Assembly (NCBI GenBank): GCA_022708385.1
Contig: JAKIYU010000010.1
Span: 1 to 22,112, forward strand
Direction of reading: 5' to 3'
DNA length: 22,112 nucleotides
Source: Bacteroidota bacterium
Lineage (GTDB): Bacteria > Bacteroidota > Bacteroidia > Bacteroidales > PXBB01
The position numbers were made by a program, and so were the translations under genes. Shown here in pieces: positions 1-8,386 of the stretch; within the stretch, counting starts at the first letter, position 1; each line of letters starts with the position of its first letter. Below the pieces are notes generated by a model. It was given only the letters and a program-made list of their open reading frames with translations. It made no database searches and had not been told where the DNA came from.

Positions 1-396
1 ATAGGCCGTGCCAATCATCGAAGCTTCATCCACAATGAAAAGGGTGTTTTTGTGTTTGTTCTGCTGCAGGCTTACTCTGAGCGAGCCGTCCTTGTTTGTA
101 AAAATCCAGTAGATGTAACGGTGAATAGTGTGGGCCCTTTTGGCCGCATAGGTTGTCATTACTTTGGCTGCACGTCCTGTGGGCGCCAGCAGCACTGTCT
201 CAATCCCCCTGTCGTTCAGTGTCTTCACCAGGGCGCTTATAAATGTTGTTTTGCCTGTACCCGCATAGCCGTTGAGCATAAAAACGGACTGTGGGGTGCG
301 GTTGCCTATAAATATCGCCATGGCCTGCATGGCCTTTTCCTGGCAGGTGGTAGGGGTGTAGGGGAAGTTTTGTTTTAGCAGGGAATCGAGGAGCAT
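1..396 (-). CDS. RecD-like/PIF1-like ATP-dependent DNA helicase, N-terminal part (cut by window edge)
   Basis: This is the first 132 codons of a superfamily 1B DNA helicase; the rest lies beyond position 1. Reading the minus strand from ATG at 396 gives a short lead-in, a Q-motif-like stretch (TPTTCQEKA, residues 15-23), a Walker A loop GYAGTGKT (43-50), the APTGRAA motif (71-77, typical of RecD/PIF1-type helicases) and a Walker B box IVDEAS (121-126). Bacteroidota carry a stand-alone RecD-like helicase with this arrangement, thought to act in DNA repair or recombination. The start is chosen because the conserved N-terminus follows at once and no upstream in-frame extension is needed. It runs in the same direction as tamL, which ends 189 bp upstream of it. 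Helicase class is confident; the exact subfamily is not, since the C-terminal half is missing. Confidence 0.87.
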   Translation of the reverse strand, partial: MLLDSLLKQNFPYTPTTCQEKAMQAMAIFIGNRTPQSVFMLNGYAGTGKTTFISALVKTLNDRGIETVLLAPTGRAAKVMTTYAAKRAHTIHRYIYWIFTNKDGSLRVSLQQNKHKNTLFIVDEASMIGTAY

Positions 397-403
397 AAAA
401 GGA

Positions 404-431
404 GTGTGAAGTGTAAAGTTTGAAGTTTGAA
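404..431 (+). repeat. Left heptad repeat tract, 4 units of GTKTRAA
   Basis: Four consecutive 7-bp units read GTGTGAA, GTGTAAA, GTTTGAA, GTTTGAA. A matching tract in inverted orientation lies at 554-581, so the two frame the recD-tamL intergenic region. The left tract sits directly in front of the helicase start, inside its presumed leader. Heptad arrays of this look are frequent in Bacteroidota intergenic DNA by my recollection; function is unknown. Confidence 0.7.
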
Positions 432-553
432 GTACTTAAAGTTATATATTTGAGATTAGTTAGGATTTGCCTTTTGTTTGATATTTTAAAATTTCGTTCA
501 TATTTTTTGGGTACATTGTGAATTTACTTTGGAGCTAAAACGCATTAATTTCA

Positions 554-581
554 TTTAAACTTCACACTTCACACTTCAAAC
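554..581 (-). repeat. Right heptad repeat tract, inverted partner of 404-431
   Basis: On the minus strand four 7-bp units read GTTTGAA, GTGTGAA, GTGTGAA, GTTTAAA. The tract begins five bases after the tamL stop codon (586-588, minus) and is oriented opposite to 404-431, so transcripts crossing the region could pair the two tracts into a long imperfect stem. The 122 bp between them contain only AT-rich DNA with no gene I can support. Confidence 0.7.
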
Positions 582-585
582 TATA

Positions 586-2955
586 TTAAAATGGATATCC
601 TATACCGAGGTTAAAGTTAAGTTTAGTAAGTTTCATTTCGTCGTACACCCAGCGAAGTTCGGGTACCCGCGAGGGGTCTCTGAGTGGGATACCGGCGTCG
701 AGGCGGATTATAAAGAACGAAAAGTCGAGGCGTGCGCCAATACCGCCGCCTAAGGCAATTTGCTTGTAAAACTCATTCAGTTTGAATTCGGCATTGGGAA
801 ACTGTTCGTTTTTCTTTCTGAGCCAGATGTTACCTGCATCGATGAACAACGCTCCTTTTAAATATTTATAAATATCGAAGCGGTATTCCATATTGGCTTC
901 AAGCTGAATATCTCCCGTTTTATAGAACTTTACCACATTGGTGTCGCTGTAGGCGCCCGGGCCCAGGTCGTATAGTTTCCAAGCCCTTATGCCGTTGGCA
1001 CCACCTGCGTAAAAACTTTTGTCGAAAGGCATGATTTCAATATTGCCATAGGGAAATGCTATACCTGCAGCCAGGCGGTACACCACTGAACTGTGTTTAT
1101 TAAAAAAATTGTAAAACCTGTAATCGGCATCGAGTTTTACAAACTGGGAATACCTTATGTTAAATATTTTATAACTGCTCAGCTCATCTTGCTCCATACC
1201 GAAGGCTCTGCTGGCCAGCCACAGTGCATTGCCCGATGTCTCAATATTTCCCCTGAAATAGCTAAAATTAATAAGCTTATTAATTTTCTGGTTATTTAAA
1301 ACGAAGCTGTATTTCATGGCCATCGACAGGTGGTCGTTGTAGCTGAGCTGTATGCGTTTGTCCTGAATGGCATTAATAATATGAATGAACGACGAGTCGG
1401 GGTTAATTTTAATGGAGCTGATTTCTATCGGGGTAAAAATATGTTTTTTAAATTCATTTCCCTTCCATTCATACCCAAACGAAGCATTAAGGATATAGCG
1501 TGTATAGTCGGAGCGTTGCTGGTAGTTCAGTCCTGTTTTGATATAGGTTCTGGGTCGAAAGTATTTTGAGAATTTTTCGGGGCTTACAGGCAAGAGAAAG
1601 CGTGGTATTTCGAAGCGAGCTTCAAGGCCTGTTTCCATGGTGTTAAAGGGGAGTTGACTGATAACATCGTCGGAACTTTCGTCGCCAAAAATTTTCTGCA
1701 CCTCGAGGGCTACATTCAGCTTCAGGTCGAAAATTTCTGCCCCCCTGAACATGTTTTTATTTTGATAAGAGATATTACCGGCCACACCCAGGTTACCACC
1801 GGCGTTGGTGGCCTCGGCTGCAATATTATAATAGTTCGAAGGCATGCGTGTCAGTTCAATTTTGCAGTCGAGAGCTCTCATATAGGGATTATCGTTGAGT
1901 GTGTCGGGGTTTTCGCTGAACTGAATATTGATAAAGCGAAAATTTTTGAGGCCGGACAATGTTTTGTAGGATTGCTCCACATCATTGAGCGAAAACAACC
2001 GGCCTTCTTTCATAAAAACGGCCTGAGTAATAACATCCGTCTTGAGTCGCGGTTTTGAGGAGTACACAAAGTAGTAACTGCTGGGCACATCGTTTTTCCT
2101 TTTTCCTGCAGCCATAACCCGTACGGTATCGGCCTGAGGCATTTTCTGCATAAGCGAATTTTGCTGTGGAAACACAAATACTTTATTAATTATGAAGCGC
2201 TTATGATTAACCGACTGAAAGGGTTGCAAGGAATCGCCGGATTTGATTACAGGATTTTTAATAGTAAGTTTAATATCCGTACAATGTTTTCCGATGGCAG
2301 TATCAATTTCAAAAAAAACGAACTCCCTTGAGAAATTATAATAGCCATTGTTTTTGAGCATATTGGTAATGCGTTCGCGTTCGGTATAGAGCACATCGGC
2401 GTCGTAAGGGATTTCTTTTCGCAGCAACCTGTTAGCGGAGTCGTTTTGCAGGAAGGATTCCACAACATCATCTTCGGCGGTATAACTGATATTTCTGATG
2501 GTGTAGGGTGCTCCTGCCTGGATGTTGTAAGTAACATCCGCTTTCTTTTTTCGGTAAAAAATAGCCTTGCTTACAACTGCATTAAAATAGCCTTTATTGC
2601 TGAGGTAAGATTTCTGTTGAAAAACGGAAGCGTTAACCATCATGGTATCGAGCAGTACAGGGGGTTCACCCACAGTATTTTTTAACCACCTTTTCAAGAC
2701 GTTTTCTTTACCAAAATCAGCCATATTGTAAAGACGGAGGTGAAAGCGTAAAAACCCGAGTATTTTTCTGTTAGGTTTTTGCCGGAGCAAACCATAAAGG
2801 TCTTCGGTATTAACATTTTTATCGTCAACAATTATTTTATTGCTGCGCAGAAGGTATTCATTTTCGGGAACCCTTTTGGTAATGGAACATGATACTGATA
2901 TAAGAGCCAGTAAAACGGTTGCTGTTGTTATTTTCAGAAGTTTGCTCAAAAGCAT
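586..2955 (-). CDS. tamL: TamL-type BamA/TamA-family outer membrane lipoprotein
   Basis: The 789-residue product has a short hydrophobic signal ending in a lipobox (LISVSC, Cys23), followed by the start SITKRVPENEYLL that is characteristic of Bacteroidota TamL-like proteins. The middle holds POTRA-like segments (for example the stretch from about residue 145, with GAPYTIRNISY), and the C-terminal half is a surface-antigen/BamA beta-barrel ending in GIGYPF with a terminal Phe, as outer membrane barrels do. A GANGIRAW stretch in the barrel matches the family's conserved (V/I)RG(F/Y)-like loop region in position, though the exact motif differs. The family works with TamB-like proteins in outer membrane protein or envelope assembly; no tamB is visible here. 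It follows cdd after only 6 bp, so the two are probably cotranscribed. Confidence 0.83.
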   Translation of the reverse strand: MLLSKLLKITTATVLLALISVSCSITKRVPENEYLLRSNKIIVDDKNVNTEDLYGLLRQKPNRKILGFLRFHLRLYNMADFGKENVLKRWLKNTVGEPPVLLDTMMVNASVFQQKSYLSNKGYFNAVVSKAIFYRKKKADVTYNIQAGAPYTIRNISYTAEDDVVESFLQNDSANRLLRKEIPYDADVLYTERERITNMLKNNGYYNFSREFVFFEIDTAIGKHCTDIKLTIKNPVIKSGDSLQPFQSVNHKRFIINKVFVFPQQNSLMQKMPQADTVRVMAAGKRKNDVPSSYYFVYSSKPRLKTDVITQAVFMKEGRLFSLNDVEQSYKTLSGLKNFRFINIQFSENPDTLNDNPYMRALDCKIELTRMPSNYYNIAAEATNAGGNLGVAGNISYQNKNMFRGAEIFDLKLNVALEVQKIFGDESSDDVISQLPFNTMETGLEARFEIPRFLLPVSPEKFSKYFRPRTYIKTGLNYQQRSDYTRYILNASFGYEWKGNEFKKHIFTPIEISSIKINPDSSFIHIINAIQDKRIQLSYNDHLSMAMKYSFVLNNQKINKLINFSYFRGNIETSGNALWLASRAFGMEQDELSSYKIFNIRYSQFVKLDADYRFYNFFNKHSSVVYRLAAGIAFPYGNIEIMPFDKSFYAGGANGIRAWKLYDLGPGAYSDTNVVKFYKTGDIQLEANMEYRFDIYKYLKGALFIDAGNIWLRKKNEQFPNAEFKLNEFYKQIALGGGIGARLDFSFFIIRLDAGIPLRDPSRVPELRWVYDEMKLTKLNFNLGIGYPF

Positions 2956-2961
2956 TATGTG

Positions 2962-3471
2962 CTATTTCTTAGGGATCTTCAGTAAGCCGGAAGCATCGAA
3001 CGAAAAGGGTAAAAGGGTATTAATGCTGTCGGTCATCAGAACTTTTCCTTTGTTACCGGTCATATATACTTTAATCGGTTTGCCTGATTTATTTTCATAC
3101 TCGGCCAGTACCTGCCGGCAGGCGCCACAGGGTGTAACAGGGTTCTTTACCGTGAAAGCCGGCGAAAAAGCAGCAATGGCAACGGCTTTAACCACGGCAT
3201 CGGGATATTGCGCAGCGGCAGCAAACACAGCAACTCTTTCGGCACATAAACCAGAGGGATATGCGCCGTTTTCCTGGTTATTACCAGTAATTATTTTCCC
3301 GTTATCAAGGAGTACGGCAGCCCCCACTTTAAAATTGGAATAGGGCGCATAAGCCCTTTGTGTAGCCTCCCTGGCTGCATTAACCAGTTTTTGCATGGTC
3401 TTGTCAAGATCTTCGGCCGATTTGTATTCGAGGGCTTCGGTAGTAAAGGTAATTTTCTTCATATCGCTCAT
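2962..3471 (-). CDS. cdd: Cytidine deaminase
   Basis: The protein of 169 residues is a homotetramer-type cytidine deaminase that hydrolyses cytidine or deoxycytidine to uridine or deoxyuridine for pyrimidine salvage in the cytoplasm. The zinc site is complete: Cys76-Ala-Glu78 (SGLCAERVA) supplies the first ligand and the catalytic Glu, and PCGACRQ supplies Cys115 and Cys118. The YAPYSNFKVGAA substrate-binding stretch (41-52) is also intact. Length is slightly above the usual 130-140 because of an N-terminal extension of about 20 residues. The first ATG (3471) is used; a second Met at residue 4 is equally possible. A 74-bp gap separates it from the ligase gene upstream, so it may have its own promoter; I could not identify a clear one. 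Confidence 0.95.
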   Translation of the reverse strand: MSDMKKITFTTEALEYKSAEDLDKTMQKLVNAAREATQRAYAPYSNFKVGAAVLLDNGKIITGNNQENGAYPSGLCAERVAVFAAAAQYPDAVVKAVAIAAFSPAFTVKNPVTPCGACRQVLAEYENKSGKPIKVYMTGNKGKVLMTDSINTLLPFSFDASGLLKIPKK

Positions 3472-3545
3472 ATTTGTACGTAAACACTTACGCTTAGAAA
3501 ACAGGATGCTAATTTACGTTAAAAAAAGACAGCAGGAAAATATTT

Positions 3546-5108
3546 TCAGTTATTATCTTTTGAAACGCCAAACAAAAATAATGCACTGAAAAACGCATAA
3601 AAGCTCACCCCTGCCTGTGTTTCGAGGGTGTCCTCGGTAAGCATCGACACCAGGATAATGATAAAAAAAGCCAGGTACCGGCCATCGCTGAAAGCATGGG
3701 TTTTGAGGGGAGGGTAAAACAACGACAAAATAAAAACTACAAAACCAGCCAGGCCAAAGGCGACACACACCGACAGGTACTGGTTATGCGACCGCCAGCG
3801 GTATTCGGGGCGCAACACCGATTGTCTTCTTTCATATTGTTCTTTAAAGGCCATATTGACATCGCCTGTACCCACACCGAAAACAGGGTGGCGTTCAATT
3901 ATCCCCAGGGCTGTTTTGGCAAATTCAACACGCAACATCACCGACAGGCCATTGGCATTGCCATCCTTTTTATAGTTTTCATATTCCCATAATATCTCGT
4001 GTATGCGTTTTTTAAGGGTCATTTTTTCAAAAAACCGTACACTGGGAATGCCTTTTTCTATAGCTTTAATTTCATCATCCCTGAGGCTTTGCAGAGCTAA
4101 GGCGTCCTTTCTCAAGCCTTTAGAAGCCATGTAGCGGATAAGGGTGTACTGCACCAATTGGTTTTTGTCGTCGAACCCATTAAAGTCGTAGGCGCTCCTT
4201 TTTTTCCATTCCCTTTCCAGTTCTTCTTTGCATATATAAATCCAAATAAGATTGCCATTTTCGGATTGCAGCGATGTGGAGTCGTGTAAATAGGGATTGC
4301 CTTCTGCGGTATATTTTTCAAGGGTCGAAAAATCCACCATGTTTTTATGAAAGTATTCTTTAGCGGCCTGCTGAACATACAGGTAAGAGAAAATGAAAAA
4401 GCCCACAATTAAAACGACAGCAGCTATTTTATAATAAAGGGCAACAGGTTTAAAAAGGGATTTGATGGTAAAAAATATAAGGAGAACGCCTAAAACAGCC
4501 ACCCCTGTGACAGATTCGAAAAGAGTCAGGAATACGAGAAACCAAAGGAGGAGGGCAGCGCATAGTATGTAAATCCAAAAAGACCATCCTTTTTGTTTAC
4601 CCAGATACCAGGCCAGTAAAACCACCGCCATACAAATCATCAGGCTGAAGCGGATATGCGAAATAAAGCGGGACACTTCCCTGATATCTTTCACCTGATG
4701 GTTCATATAGTAAAAAGTACTTATAACTGTGGCCACACCAACAGCCGCAATAAAAACAGAAAAGATAAGGTTGAGCTCTCTGCGTTTGAGTGGTGCCGTT
4801 GTTGAGAGTACCAGAGGCAACAGGAGCAGCGGCAATTTGGTGCGGATATCTTTGAAGGCATAATTAAAATCGGTGGTATAAACCAGGCCTATGATATGCA
4901 AAACAAAAAAAAGTGAAAAAATAAGGGCAGGCTTGTTTCTGAAAAACGCTTTGAACCGTTCTAAAACATTGCCTTCGCAGAACCAGTTTATGATTAATAC
5001 AAACTGGGCCACACTCAGGGCAAACAACGAAAAAGGGAGTGCTGCAGCCAGCAACGACAATCCGATTATAAAAAAAACACGGTGCGATTTGGGTGCAATA
5101 AGACTCAT
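3546..5108 (-). CDS. O-antigen ligase family (Wzy_C) polytopic membrane protein
   Basis: The 520-residue product is a multi-pass inner membrane protein with about ten hydrophobic segments: roughly seven before residue 245, then a large hydrophilic region (about 245-405), then two or three more. After the loop come GVGTGD (411-416) and RWRSHNQYLS (437-446), the Wzy_C signature in which the Arg and His matter for glycosyl transfer in WaaL-like enzymes. Such proteins polymerise or ligate lipid-linked glycans on the periplasmic side. Ligase versus polymerase cannot be decided from sequence, so no symbol is given. It lies 19 bp after the S41 protease gene and seems to be in the same transcription unit. 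The partner glycan genes are not adjacent, but the plus-strand glycosyltransferase operon starts 4 kb away. Confidence 0.82.
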   Translation of the reverse strand: MSLIAPKSHRVFFIIGLSLLAAALPFSLFALSVAQFVLIINWFCEGNVLERFKAFFRNKPALIFSLFFVLHIIGLVYTTDFNYAFKDIRTKLPLLLLPLVLSTTAPLKRRELNLIFSVFIAAVGVATVISTFYYMNHQVKDIREVSRFISHIRFSLMICMAVVLLAWYLGKQKGWSFWIYILCAALLLWFLVFLTLFESVTGVAVLGVLLIFFTIKSLFKPVALYYKIAAVVLIVGFFIFSYLYVQQAAKEYFHKNMVDFSTLEKYTAEGNPYLHDSTSLQSENGNLIWIYICKEELEREWKKRSAYDFNGFDDKNQLVQYTLIRYMASKGLRKDALALQSLRDDEIKAIEKGIPSVRFFEKMTLKKRIHEILWEYENYKKDGNANGLSVMLRVEFAKTALGIIERHPVFGVGTGDVNMAFKEQYERRQSVLRPEYRWRSHNQYLSVCVAFGLAGFVVFILSLFYPPLKTHAFSDGRYLAFFIIILVSMLTEDTLETQAGVSFYAFFSALFLFGVSKDNN

Positions 5109-5127
5109 CCCTGCCTGAGTGGTATAA

Positions 5128-6807
5128 TTATTTTTTATTGGTTACTTGCAGCAACTGATTATACCGTTCTTTATTTTTTATCACAGCCACAGCGCTGTCC
5201 ACTTCAGCATCAAAATCGAGGTTGTTTTCGATACGCCCTTTCTGATAATAATACCTTGATACGATTTCATTTTTCAGCAAAAATTCAATTTCCCGACGAA
5301 AATTGACGAGGTCATCGTCTTTATTGTGGATAAGTTTTTTGTTGAGGTTTTCGTATTCATTTTTGAGCGATTCGAAATATTTTTCCTTTTCGGCTATTTC
5401 TTTTAATTCTTTAAGTTTCTTTTCGCTCTGGGTAGTATAATCATAATCTTTATCGGCAATGAAAGCGAGAAAGTCTTTAAAGATCTTATCGGTAATTTTG
5501 AATTCGGCTACAGGGGGAATTTTTTCGTTTTCGTAAAAAAACTTGGTGGCAAAATCGAAAATCAGGTTTTTGGTAACGAGGCTTATGCTGATGTTGCTGT
5601 AATCGAAGGGCTCTACTTTCACATCGGGTTCTATGCCGCCGCCATCATACACCGTGCGGCCATTTTTAGTTTTAAAGGCCACTTTAAGGGAGTCGGGGAT
5701 GCGGTTAATGCTTCCGTCTTCGTTGCGTTCGGCATAATTGATGGCCTGTATGCAACGCCCACTGGGGATGTAATACTTGGCAACGGTAATTTTCAGTTTG
5801 GCATTGTAGCTCAAGGGTAAAACATTCTGTACAAGGCCTTTGCCAAAAGTGCGCTGCCCTATAATCACGCCCCTGTCGAGGTCCTGAACAGCGCCGGCAA
5901 CAATTTCGGATGCAGAAGCGCTGCCCCTGTCAACCAACACAACAAGGGGTATTTCGGTATCCACAGCAGGATTTAAAGTTTGATGACGGCTGTTTTTATC
6001 GGCTATTTTCCCTTTGGTGCTTACCACCAGATGGCCTTTATCCACAAAGATATTGGCAATATTGACAGCTTCGTTGAGCAGCCCGCCACCGTTGCCCCTT
6101 AGGTCGAGAATAAGCCCTTCGATACTGGCCTTGCTTTTCAAATCGACAAAGGCATCTTTAACTTCTTTGCCTGCATTTTGTGTAAAGCCTGTGAGTTTAA
6201 TATAACCAATATTATTGTTAATTATACCAGCATAGGGTATGTTGTCAATTTTGACTTCCTCGCGCATGATTTCCTTAACGATAGCTTCTTTTACATTTAA
6301 CCTTTTGTACTTTAGTTTCACGGGAGTACCGGGCTGACCGCGCAGGAGGTCGCTGACCTCGGAAGAAGAAAGTTTTTTAATGTCTTTATCGTTTACTTCA
6401 ATAATGATATCGCCTGCATTAAGACCAGCTTTTTGAGCCGGAAATCCGTAATAAGGGTCAGTAATCATGATATACTCATCCCTTTTTTGAATAAGGGCAC
6501 CAATACCTCCGTACTGGCCAGTAGTCATAAAGCGCAGGTCTTCCACCTCATCTTCGGGGATGTAATTTGTGTAGGGGTCGAGCGATTCAAGCATATCATC
6601 AATAGCCGTTTTAATGAGGGTTGAGGAGTTAATATCATCCACATAATTCAGGTGCAGTTGTTTAAACAGCGTAGCAAAAATGTCGAGGTTTTTCGAAATT
6701 TCAAACTGGTTGTTTACAAACCCGGCCGTAAACATAACAACCGAGAGGCACAACACCACAATAGATAGGCTTAGCGTTTTTTTTCTTAAAATATTTAACC
6801 GTTTCAT
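5128..6807 (-). CDS. S41 family carboxy-terminal processing protease with PDZ domain
   Basis: The 559-residue product (from ATG 6807) has an N-terminal membrane/signal segment (about residues 11-31), a helical lead region, a PDZ domain (about 95-175, with AGLNAGDIIIEVND) and an S41 catalytic core. LDLRGNGGG (235-243), GSASASEIVAG (295-305) and RTFGKGLVQ (319-327) carry the Ser/Lys dyad, by family spacing Ser298 and Lys323. A charged, probably coiled C-terminal region of about 150 residues follows. Such enzymes cleave C-termini of envelope proteins in the periplasm. A TTG at 6816 would add three residues, but the ATG gives a normal signal segment (MKRLNILRKK) and is preferred. It follows yidD by 16 bp, a linkage seen often in Bacteroidota. 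Confidence 0.92.
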   Translation of the reverse strand: MKRLNILRKKTLSLSIVVLCLSVVMFTAGFVNNQFEISKNLDIFATLFKQLHLNYVDDINSSTLIKTAIDDMLESLDPYTNYIPEDEVEDLRFMTTGQYGGIGALIQKRDEYIMITDPYYGFPAQKAGLNAGDIIIEVNDKDIKKLSSSEVSDLLRGQPGTPVKLKYKRLNVKEAIVKEIMREEVKIDNIPYAGIINNNIGYIKLTGFTQNAGKEVKDAFVDLKSKASIEGLILDLRGNGGGLLNEAVNIANIFVDKGHLVVSTKGKIADKNSRHQTLNPAVDTEIPLVVLVDRGSASASEIVAGAVQDLDRGVIIGQRTFGKGLVQNVLPLSYNAKLKITVAKYYIPSGRCIQAINYAERNEDGSINRIPDSLKVAFKTKNGRTVYDGGGIEPDVKVEPFDYSNISISLVTKNLIFDFATKFFYENEKIPPVAEFKITDKIFKDFLAFIADKDYDYTTQSEKKLKELKEIAEKEKYFESLKNEYENLNKKLIHNKDDDLVNFRREIEFLLKNEIVSRYYYQKGRIENNLDFDAEVDSAVAVIKNKERYNQLLQVTNKK

Positions 6808-6823
6808 AAGGCACAAATATTAA

Positions 6824-7060
6824 TCAGGGGACAGGGTCATAACCCTGACCACCCCAGGGGTTACAAGATAAAATTCTTTTAAAGGTGAGCCACCCGCCTT
6901 TTAAGGGTCCGTACTTTTTTAAGGCTTTCACACCATAAACCGAACAGGAGGGATAATACCTGCAGGTTTTGGGTAAATAAGGCGCAATAACATATTGGTA
7001 AAACCGGATAAGAACAATAAATGGAAACGAAAACAGGTATCTGAAATTGATTTTCTTCAT
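6824..7060 (-). CDS. yidD: Membrane protein insertion efficiency factor YidD
   Basis: This 78-residue protein matches YidD across its length: an amphipathic or membrane-associated N-terminus, IRFYQYVIAPYLP (18-30), the conserved TCRYYPSCSVYG (32-43), the GGWLTFKRILSCNPW region (55-69) and a GYDPVP end. Cys33, Cys39 and Cys66 are the conserved cysteines. YidD sits at the inner membrane and aids YidC-dependent insertion. Its position 64 bp after rnpA is the normal context; rpmH, often in front of rnpA in other phyla, is absent here. Confidence 0.95.
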   Translation of the reverse strand: MKKINFRYLFSFPFIVLIRFYQYVIAPYLPKTCRYYPSCSVYGVKALKKYGPLKGGWLTFKRILSCNPWGGQGYDPVP

Positions 7061-7124
7061 TTGATTTTTTTAATTTCTCAACGTTTCCGTATTTCTGATT
7101 TTAACTGGTGTAAAGAATTTAAGC

Positions 7125-7511
7125 TCATTCTTTTGTGTTAAATTCTTTCTGTAAACGTTGTAAAATTAATATTATTTTGTTTTCGATAAGCTTATAATCC
7201 GATAACCGCTTACTTGTGTACAAAATAGCCATGACACATTTTTTATTCTGTATATCCAGGCTGTTATAGAAGGGTTGTTTGTTTAATCTGTAGGCCTCTC
7301 TTATGAGCCTTTTCATTTTATTCCTGTCAACGGCACGTTTAATTTTCTTTTTGGAGGCATTTATCAAAACCTGCGCTTTGGCTTCAATTTCGCCCGAAAA
7401 CATCCAGTAAACTTTAAAAGGCTCGAAATAAAAACAATTTCCATGAGCAAATAACTCATCCATTATTTTTTTACTTCTGAGCTTTTCTGATTTATGAAAT
7501 GAAAACATCAT
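7125..7511 (-). CDS. rnpA: Ribonuclease P protein component
   Basis: The basic 128-residue product carries the RnpA signature: after the beta-strand AQVLINASKKKIKRAV, the RNR-type motif AVDRNKMKRLIREAYR (residues 60-75) that binds the RNase P RNA and the 5' leader of precursor tRNA. The N-terminal FSFHKSEKLRSKKIMDELF (3-21) matches the family start that contacts the leader. Length is typical. Two tandem Met codons (7511 and 7508) make the start uncertain by one residue. It follows hemD by 99 bp; that gap may hold a promoter, but I see only a short palindrome (7590-7600) and no convincing box. Confidence 0.95.
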   Translation of the reverse strand: MMFSFHKSEKLRSKKIMDELFAHGNCFYFEPFKVYWMFSGEIEAKAQVLINASKKKIKRAVDRNKMKRLIREAYRLNKQPFYNSLDIQNKKCVMAILYTSKRLSDYKLIENKIILILQRLQKEFNTKE

Positions 7512-7610
7512 AAATTATTAATTTCCGGATAACTATGAAATAGGTTGAATAATTGAGCGCTGTTGTGATAAACCTGCTCTTAATTGAACCAAATTATTTG
7601 TACTAAAAAA

Positions 7611-8378
7611 TCAGGCGTTGTTTTTCTTTTTATTTTTGGCGTTTTCTTCGAGAAAAGCTTCAATGGCCATAATCATGGAAGGGCATTTGGCAGAGGGTGC
7701 AATAATATCGGGTTCAAAACCGTGTTTATGGGCTTCATCAAGAGTAGTATTTCCAAAAACAGCAATAATTTTTTCGCCCTTATCAAATTTAGGGTAATTT
7801 TCGTAAAGTGATTTAATACCTGAAGGGCTAAAGAATACGAACATGTCGTAATCCATGATATTAATTTTATTCAGGTCCTCACTAATTGTTTTATACAGAA
7901 TGGCCTTGGTACAATCAATATTTTCTTTTCCCAAGCAGGTTGGAATATCGGTTTTAAAACCGTGGGTACAAGGCAGGAGAAATTTCTCGTTTTTATGTTT
8001 TTTTATGATGTCGAGCATTTCATTATTTTCCTGATTACAGAAAAACACTTTACGTTTTCTATAAATCACATACTTCTGAAGGTAAAGTGCAATGGCTTCG
8101 GTAGTACAAAAATATTTCAGGTTTTCAGAAACCGGAATCCGCAACTCGCTACACATTCTAAAAAAATGGTCAATAGCATTTTTGCTTGTAAATACTATTG
8201 CTGTACTTTCAGCTAAATTGACTTTTTGTTTTCTGAATTCTTTGGCACTCAGGCCAATAATTTTAAAGAATTTAAAAAAATCAATTTTTACATTATATTT
8301 TTTAATAATATCGGCATAGGGCGATTTCTCCGGATCAGGTGCTGGCTGAGAAATCAGGATTTTTTTAATTTTAATCAC
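7611..8378 (-). CDS. hemD: Uroporphyrinogen-III synthase
   Basis: The 255-residue cytoplasmic protein would cyclise hydroxymethylbilane to uroporphyrinogen III in tetrapyrrole synthesis. HemD enzymes are poorly conserved; support comes from the two-domain layout and segments such as KILISQP (6-12), TAIVFTSKNAIDHFF in domain one, and DMFVFFSPSGIKSLYENYP followed by IIAVFGNTTLDEAHKHGFEPDIIAPSA in domain two, the usual order of phosphate/tetrapyrrole-contacting loops. A lysine- and asparagine-rich tail ends the protein. It starts 8 bp after the repaired DUF4271 frame, a gene pair commonly seen in Bacteroidota. The rest of the heme pathway is not in the window, so the role in heme or another tetrapyrrole is not shown here. 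Confidence 0.85.
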   Translation of the reverse strand: MIKIKKILISQPAPDPEKSPYADIIKKYNVKIDFFKFFKIIGLSAKEFRKQKVNLAESTAIVFTSKNAIDHFFRMCSELRIPVSENLKYFCTTEAIALYLQKYVIYRKRKVFFCNQENNEMLDIIKKHKNEKFLLPCTHGFKTDIPTCLGKENIDCTKAILYKTISEDLNKINIMDYDMFVFFSPSGIKSLYENYPKFDKGEKIIAVFGNTTLDEAHKHGFEPDIIAPSAKCPSMIMAIEAFLEENAKNKKKNNA

Positions 8379-8386
8379 CTTTTTAA

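Noticed and set aside
52..378. Plus-strand open frame of 108 codons at the left end
   Set aside because: It lies opposite the helicase frame, which has Walker A and B motifs; the plus-strand translation resembles no family and is a shadow.
460..501. A 13-codon minus-strand frame encoding MNEILKYQTKGKS, similar to the first residues of RhuM-family proteins
   Set aside because: It is too short to support homology, the following bases do not continue the similarity in any frame I read, and it lies in AT-rich DNA; it may be a gene remnant but I cannot support that.
3479..3492. Palindrome CGTAA-ACAC-TTACG just upstream of cdd, as a possible operator
   Set aside because: Five-base arms are expected by chance in AT-rich DNA and no regulator gene or second copy is present.
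6808..6816. TTG start giving a three-residue longer S41 protease
   Set aside because: The ATG at 6807 gives a normal signal segment, and TTG starts are unlikely when an ATG lies three codons on.
7590..7600. Palindrome CAAATTATTTG in the hemD-rnpA gap
   Set aside because: Short AT-rich arms and no matching promoter boxes; likely chance.
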